DNA of 64,000 nt. Origin: Trichoplusia ni (lineage: Eukaryota > Arthropoda > Insecta > Lepidoptera > Noctuidae). The stretch spans positions 9,672,001 through 9,736,000 of the forward strand of contig NC_039483.1 in NCBI RefSeq assembly GCF_003590095.1, read 5' to 3'. The notes below the pieces were generated by a model. That model saw nothing but the letters and a program-made list of their open reading frames with translations. It searched no databases and was not told where the DNA came from. Position 1 is the stretch's first letter; each line of letters begins with the position of its first letter. Below are positions 58,233-64,000 of this stretch, piece by piece. The translations under genes were made by a program, and so were the position numbers.

Positions 58233-58307
58233 AACTCATTGCTTTTCGCACCCGTAACTTTTAAAGGTTCTTACGCAGGAAACCAGCAATGGAAGCCAGT
58301 ATTTATA
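58233..58307 (-). promoter_or_regulatory. candidate TATA promoter and non-coding first exon
   Basis: On the minus strand TATAAATA (58,307-58,300) is followed about 30 bp later by a possible start of transcription near 58,270 and then a strong donor GTAAGT whose exon side ends at 58,233. Joined to the acceptor at 57,122 this would give a leader of roughly 50 nt before the ATG at 57,109. The first exon holds an upstream ATG (GCAATGAGTT), which in the spliced leader would open a short overlapping frame. All of this rests on signal motifs only. Confidence 0.28.
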
Positions 58308-58309
58308 CA

Positions 58310-59721
58310 TAGGCAAAAATTTAAAAATTAAGATGCGATAATAATAAGATATTTCGATTGTCACAAGAGTACATTGATCCATGCTTTAAGGACTGAAATA
58401 TCAGTGATGCAAAACCTCCTTTCTTCCGTCCGGGGTAAAATAGAGAGGTATGCTGACTCCACCGAAGAACTTCACTTCACCCTTCCTTTGTAGCCTGGCA
58501 CATTGGTACCACCAAAGTGAAATTTTTCATTCAATACTATATTTTACAACGCATTTTGGGGTAGGTTTTTTTTTTAATGAAATCGAATACACGTCTACAA
58601 TAATTTAGTTTCTGCATCAAGTTATGCAAAAATCTACGAGTAGCTACGTAATCTTCACAATCAATTTAAACATTTCCGCCTGAGTTAAAATCATAATTAC
58701 TTAATATCGATTCATAGTTATAAAAACGTAATACATGTATTGTTTTAACTTAATTTTTAATACCTTCCAATTTTTTTTATGAAAATCATAGGTTGGTACA
58801 GCAACTTTACTTTTATTTTTATACTTTTTTTGTGTGAAATAAAAAAAGAAAGTATACCTTTTGGTCGAAAAGTGTTACGTATAAAATTATAGGCGAAAGA
58901 CTAGATGAAAATTATAGATTTTCAGAAATATTTTTTTCCTATTTCCAAATGGTGATGGCATTGTGTTTTTTTTTTTATTTTTATCGTAAATTATCATTGC
59001 TATCAAACTTGGCACTAACCTGTAGATGTCCTATTGCTGGGCAAACCAATTTCCATATTGGGTAGATTTGAGTATTGATCATTACCAGGCTAGCTTACCG
59101 TAATATGGTAATAACAGATTCCATTATTTGGAATCAAGTTTTCTGGATGCTATTCTTAAACTCTACGAACTAACGATAAGAGTATCGACATATCAATTTA
59201 AAAAGTTATTATGGTCCGATACAAATCCATACATAGAATCGCAAGTCCGAATATATGTATTGAAATGATTAACATAAATAAGAAGACGCACATAATACGA
59301 ATAATGAGCATTAATCCAAAAAAATGAAAATTTGCTATACGTACTATAACCCAATGCAATACTGGTCTGCTGTCCGGTATTCCATGGCAATCATGGCTAG
59401 CAAGGCATTAACTTAAATTTGCTTTGGTGAGGAAAGGCTAAACAAAATCTCTGTGTATTTTTCCTGTCCTTACGCTGAGTTTCCAATTCAACTTCGTTCT
59501 CCTAGGAGGAAATGGCCATCATGATGGAACATTACTCCTTACTCTAAAATGCTATAATTCAATATTAAGGAAGTTTAATCAGAGAGGATCCATCAAGTGG
59601 GGTCAGTCTTAATTTTCCGTCTTGACTCTCCTTGTCAATGAGTATTTTCTTCCCGAAGTATTTTTTTCTCTAACATTAAATGTGCGATTACAACCTGGAA
59701 ATCCAATAATATAATATCCAT
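58310..59721. other. intergenic stretch between SLC26 gene and BEL element
   Basis: AT-rich. A worn fragment at 59,020-59,080 with 'gatgtcctattgctgggcaa' belongs to the cccagcagtggg LINE family. A CCTGGTA heptamer (minus) is at 59,083-59,089. The block 59,395-59,660 is less repetitive but has no frame I can support. Confidence 0.45.
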
Positions 59722-60658
59722 TGTTAGCGACGATGACAACTACGTACACCTAAATTAAGTATGTTATAGTTTTTGTTTGATTAACGTTTCAAGTTTCTTA
59801 AAGTTAATGAGTTTGTTTACGTTTGCAATCAGTTATAGGTGTACGTAGGTATATATTGAAACATTGTTTATGTTATGTTAAGGTTTGTTTGCAAATGTTT
59901 AGGACTATATGATGTGTGCTAGGGACTTAGACTATGGTTAAGAACTAAGATTTAGTTACCTAAGTGTTGTCCATATACTATTTAACCCTGAAAAACCTAG
60001 AAAAAGGTTTTATGTAGAAACAATTATTGATAGGAATTGTTTCATAAGTACCCGCAATTATTTAGAATTTGTTGTAACTAACTCTCGGTAGGTGGCGACG
60101 CACGTAGATTAGTTTTAAAAGTACCTACATAAAATTCACTTTTTAGTTACCGATTCTGTCACAGGGGGCAGCACCATGTTGTTGTCATGATTAAGGTGCG
60201 GGTTTTTGCAATTATCTTTATTTTAAGACATTATTTTATGTAAATAAAGGTATAAGGATAGGGTTAAATAGGGTAAAAAGGTCTAGAACATTTGTAAGGG
60301 ACGCCTAACTGCCGGGATAAGCCTCTGGAAGGGTTTCTTGCCGGCCGGCGCGGGAACGCGGCACGCCATGATTGGCTGGCGCCAAATACGCGCCCCCGTG
60401 ATTGGTCGGCAGTCACTATAAATAGAGGGCCCTCCCGGCGGTTAGGCATTCCACATCCAGTGAGCATCCGGAAAGGAACCTTGGAAGGCTAGGAAGACTA
60501 GGAAGCCTAGAAATACTGGGGACAATAAAGAACTATGTAAGTACTGCACAATTATCTTTTACTGCGTTGAACCCCTGCTTCTTTGTATCCCGCCAGTGCC
60601 CGGTCCGAACCCATTGGACCAACGGACCAACCACAAATACAGTCCACTCGCTGTAACA
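59722..60658 (+). repeat. 5' LTR of BEL/Pao retrotransposon
   Basis: The LTR is bounded by TGTTA at 59,722 and TAACA at 60,654-60,658, a 5-bp terminal inverted pair, and is followed directly by the primer binding site. U3 holds 13-bp inverted repeats (59,740-59,752 and 59,836-59,848), two inverted CCAAT boxes (ATTGG at 60,371 and 60,401) and a TATAAATA at 60,417-60,424. Transcription should start near 60,450. AATAAA at 60,524-60,529 would end R. The 3' half is GC-rich while the 5' half is AT-rich. The left border is less sure than the right; a TGT at 60,157 is an alternative. The matching 3' LTR is beyond the window. Confidence 0.65.
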
Positions 60659-60663
60659 TTTTT

Positions 60664-60681
60664 TGGTCCTTTGTCGAGCCG
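60664..60681 (+). other. primer binding site of the BEL element
   Basis: TGGTCCTTTGTCGAGCCG starts six bases after the LTR. Its reverse complement ends in ACCA, as expected for the 3' end of a host tRNA used to prime minus-strand DNA synthesis. The TGGTCCTTTGTCGAG wording is usual for insect BEL elements. I cannot name the tRNA with certainty. Confidence 0.65.
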
Positions 60682-60701
60682 GATTGGGTTATAATACGAA
60701 G

Positions 60702-61472
60702 ATGCCAAATACAAGATCGGGTTCGACGCAGTCTAAGACTGCAGGAAATAGTTCGTCGTCGGACTAGAGTATGCACACTCCGAGCGATACTGCAAGCTCC
60801 GCCGCTACGAGTATCGCAAGTATGTCGACGCTCACGAAGAGAGCGCCGACAACAAGCCTGAAGGGAAGTCAGGCTCCCGTACCCCAGTCCAAGGACGCCA
60901 CCAGGAGGGAATCAACGTCAGCAGAGGCGGTACGCCCCGCCCCCCTGACACACGCCGCCGCGAAAGAGGTTGAAAATTTAAACCCCGCACGTCAAGAAGG
61001 CAGTCATACCACGCTACAGAATCCAAATCGAAGCGTTGGAATCAGGACGTCGTCGAGAGAAGGGACTCTGCAGCAGCTTGATCCTGGGAACGAGGCCCGG
61101 GACAGGGACACAATGTCTGCTCGCTCTTCGCATAGGAAGAGAGCAGAAGCGCAAGCAAGATTGACTGTGGCGTTACGGGAGCAAGAAATGGCGGAAGCAC
61201 GACTAAGGGTGGCGCAAGCACAACTAGAGCTTGTCGCCGCTGAGTCGGAAGATGAAGATGGAGCTGGTGAAGAAATATACGAGCGAACTCATGAACTGGA
61301 ACAGTGGTTCATCCAAACCAGCGCCGGGTCAAGCAAGGAACAGAGGCTGGTCGAGTCACAAGATAAGAAGAGCGACATTCAGAAGCTGGCAGAAGCAATA
61401 GGCAAGCTGTCCGGGAATTCGCGTGACGTCATCGCGCCGAAGTACATCGAACTTCCTTACTTCTTTACTTGA
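60702..61472 (+). pseudogene. gag: BEL gag, N-terminal part, with in-frame stop and truncated
   Basis: The natural ATG is at 60,702 (MPNTRSGSTQ), typical of lepidopteran BEL gag. Codon 22 is a TAG (60,765-60,767), after which the same frame continues from an ATG at 60,771 for 233 codons. That part has a disordered, serine/threonine/arginine-rich first half, then a charged helix (about residues 120-170, with RLTVALREQEMAEARLRVAQ) likely to form a coiled coil, and ends PKYIELPYF before a TGA at 61,470. In intact relatives the sequence after ELP.F continues into the capsid-like DUF1759 region, which is absent here. The next element sequence resumes in another frame. Confidence 0.75.
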
Positions 61473-64000
61473 TAAGAAATGGGACATCATCAAGAAAGCG
61501 AAGATTTGTTTCAAGTGTCTTCGCTTCAAGCACTTAAGAAGCAACTGTAAAGCGCCTGTCTGCAGGAAGTGTCGAAGATGGCATCACACTATCTTACACT
61601 CGGACAAGCCAGAAGTACAGAAGTCAAGCAATAAGGAAGGCGCATCAGAAGAGAAAGTCGCCTCAGTCCACAACAACAAGGATGAAGACAGAGCATATTT
61701 GAAGATTGTTCCGGTGCAACTCTACGGGCCCAAGGGACAAGTTCGTGTGCTCGCGTTGTTGGACGAAGGGTCGACCGTCACTCTCTTAGACGCGTCGATA
61801 GCCGAGAAGATTGGAGCTGCAGGAAGTCGCGAAGCACTCACAATCGAAACCGTCGGCGGGAAGGTCATAAGGAAAGATAGCTCACGGAAGATCAACTTGA
61901 AGATTAAGGGGGTTCACAGAAGGGATAAGAAGACTATCACTGCTAGAACCATCGACGATCTGAAGCTATCTGAACAAAGGGTCAACAGGAGCACTGTAAA
62001 GAATTGCCTACACTTGAAGGCAATTGAAAGGCAGTTGCTCTACGACGCAGAGCGACCGAAGTTACTGATTGGGCAAGACAATTGGGGACTCATAGTCACA
62101 AGAAGACTGAAGAAGGGCAAGCCAACTGAACCCGTAGCCTCACTCACACACTTAGGGTGGGTGCTACATGGGTGTGAAACCGGATCGAACGCCGTAGTCA
62201 ACTTCACGCACTACGGCAGGGCAACGTCAGAAGGTGAAGACATTGAAGAAGTCGTCCGGGAACATTTTCAGTTAGAGTCTCTGGGGATTCAAAATCGACT
62301 GCCATCAAACGGCAGCGATAGAAGAGCATTGGAAACCTTAGAGAAAACAACGAAGCGACTACCAAGCGGTCAATTCGAAGCAGGCCTCTTGTGGAAGAAG
62401 GAAGGCGAGACCCTACCCAACAACTACAATCAAGCGTTTCATCGCCTGGTCAACATAGAGAAGAAGCTGGATCGTGAAGAAGATGTCAAGGAATATTATG
62501 AGAAGCAGATCCAGACATTAATAGAAAATGGTTACGCCGAGAAGGCCCCTGTAACCACCACTAAGGGGAAAACATTCTACTTACCTCACTTCGCCGTCGT
62601 ACACCCGGTCAAGAGGAAGCCAAGAATTGTTTTCGACGCAGCAGCCAAGTATGAAGGAAGAAGCCTCAACGACGCATTGCTAGCAGGACCTGACTTGCTG
62701 CAGTCGCTATTTGGGGTGCTACTGCGTTTTAGAGAAGGCCCAGTGGCAGTCATGGCTGACATACAAGACATGTTTCTTGGTGTCAAAGTTAAGGAAGAAG
62801 ACCGGGATTGTTTAAGGTTCCTCTGGAGGGGAAGCAGAGGAACAGGCAAACCGGAAGAGTACAGGATGTCGTCGATGATATTTGGAGCAGCGTCATCACC
62901 TGCGACAGCTATATACGTGATGAATAAGAACGCAGAAGACTTCAAGATCACGCACCCTGAAGCTGTGAAGGCAATAAGAAGAAATCATAACATGGATGAT
63001 TATCTTCAAAGTTTCTCGCCAACCGCCGAAGCAAAGAAAATTTCAAGAGAAGTTAAAGAAATTCATACAAAGGCAAGAACTCCTCTTGAAAATGCAAGTA
63101 AATTGAAGAAAATAGACGTGTACATCGATGACGAAGGAATCATAAAGCTACGAAGTAGAACTATGAAGTTTCGTGACGGAGGAGTAAGAAAAATGAACCC
63201 TGTCATCTTGGACGGAAGGCAGAGAATCGCGCAACTTATCATAAGAAGCTATCATGAGAAGTTTCTACACGGTAACACAGCGACCGTGATGAACGAGGTC
63301 CGACAGAAGTATTGGATTCTCGGTTTAAGGGCAACAATGAAGGCAGTAGCACACGGCTGCCAATGGTGCAAACTAAGGAAGAGTACACCCGCCATACCGC
63401 CGGCGGGCGACCTGCCGAGCGAGCGGCTGCAACATCATCAGTTCCCGTTCGCTTGTACGGCAGTCGACTATTTCGGGCCGATGCAAGTAACGATCAGCAG
63501 GAGAGTCGAGAAGCGGTGGGTGGCATTGTTCACCTGCCTCACCACCAGGGCTGTTCACCTGGAGTTGGCGCGATCTCTCAGTGCCAGCTCCATGATTATG
63601 GCCCTGCGACGGATGGCGGCAAGAAGAGGGACTCCAAGAACGTTGTTCAGCGACAACGGCACGAACTTCGTCGGGGCGAACAAAGAATTGGAGGCGGCCG
63701 CACTTGAAAAGGGAATCAAGTGGAAGTTTATTCCCCCGGGCAGCCCAAACATGGGAGGCGCCTGGGAGAGGCTCGTGCGCACCGTGAAGACGGCGTTGGC
63801 GGTGGTGCTCAACGAAAGGAGCCCACCAGAAGAGGTGCTCCACACGCTGATGACTGAGGTCGAACACATCGTGAACTCAAGACCTCTCACCCCAGTCAGC
63901 ATGGACCCCAACGATGCAGAAAGTTTGACCCCAAATCACTTCCTGCTGGGGAGATCGTGCGGAGCAATGGCGCCGGGAGAGTTCGAGGACACCGAGCCGG
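61471..64000 (+). pseudogene. pol: BEL gag-pol remainder: zinc knuckles, protease, RT, integrase (open to window end)
   Basis: One frame is open from about 61,471 to the window end, over 840 codons, with no stop. Order: CCHC zinc knuckle (C at 61,507 and 61,516, H at 61,531, C at 61,546) and a second Cys/His cluster; aspartic protease with LLDEGST (61,756-61,776); reverse transcriptase with VMADIQDMF (D at 62,758) and the catalytic MDD at 62,992-63,000; integrase zinc finger (H at 63,253 and 63,268, C at 63,358 and 63,367); integrase core D63,466, D63,652, E63,766; then the start of the C-terminal DUF5641-type region (TPNHFLLGR). Between REVKEIH (about 63,043-63,066) and the pre-integrase segment (YIDDEGIIKLR) the RT thumb, connection and RNase H are missing, an in-frame deletion. 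The product would copy and insert DNA in intact elements; this copy probably cannot act alone. Confidence 0.9.

Noticed and set aside
60583..60861. 92-codon plus frame over the LTR end and gag start
   Set aside because: It crosses the primer binding site and is out of frame with gag.
63312..63911. Three frames of 118-164 codons in other frames over integrase
   Set aside because: They lie over the integrase frame, which has the HHCC and DDE residues; the others have no motif.

Overview
The window looks like nuclear DNA of a moth or butterfly (Lepidoptera). It is AT-rich, genes are sparse and split by short introns with GT-AG borders, and the non-coding part is full of short interspersed repeats of types I know from lepidopteran genomes: tRNA-headed SINEs, elements carrying phrases such as 'gactcccgcgacttcgt', and tails ending in GATGAT runs. 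Most short open frames in the window are chance frames, repeat fragments, or shadows of exons on the other strand.

Layout. Positions 1 to about 42,500 hold no gene I can recognise. They contain SINE and LINE-tail fragments, one terminal-inverted-repeat MITE (8.75-8.90 kb), several sharp foldbacks, a 21-bp minisatellite (40.04-40.23 kb), and an isolated GC-rich island at 10.44-10.65 kb with a kappaB-like site, a CRE palindrome and a splice donor, which could be a promoter with a first exon. Two weak small-ORF candidates lie at 2985-3218 and about 26,031-26,345.

From about 42.6 to 58.3 kb, on the minus strand, lies one well supported gene: an SLC26A11-like sulfate/anion transporter. Twelve exons from 55,312 down to 44,232 join in frame through consensus splice sites and encode the membrane domain plus the C-terminal STAS domain. 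A 25-nt start exon near 57.1 kb and a terminal exon near 42.6 kb fit in phase and would give 604 residues, close to the 606 residues of human SLC26A11 as I recall it. A TATA box and strong donor near 58.3 kb could mark the promoter. The introns are filled with SINEs and LINE tails.

From 59,722 to the window end, on the plus strand, lies a BEL/Pao LTR retrotransposon with a 937-bp 5' LTR (TGTTA...TAACA), primer binding site, and gag-pol. It is internally deleted at two places, so it is probably non-autonomous. The part after the first deletion is nonetheless open for more than 840 codons to the window edge.

The most unusual signal is a dispersed bipartite motif, ATG-N4-CCTRGTA. The core heptamer CCTGGTA occurs at least 30 times on both strands in otherwise unrelated flanks, and 13 of those copies also carry ATG exactly four bases upstream. 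I know no described element with this sequence.
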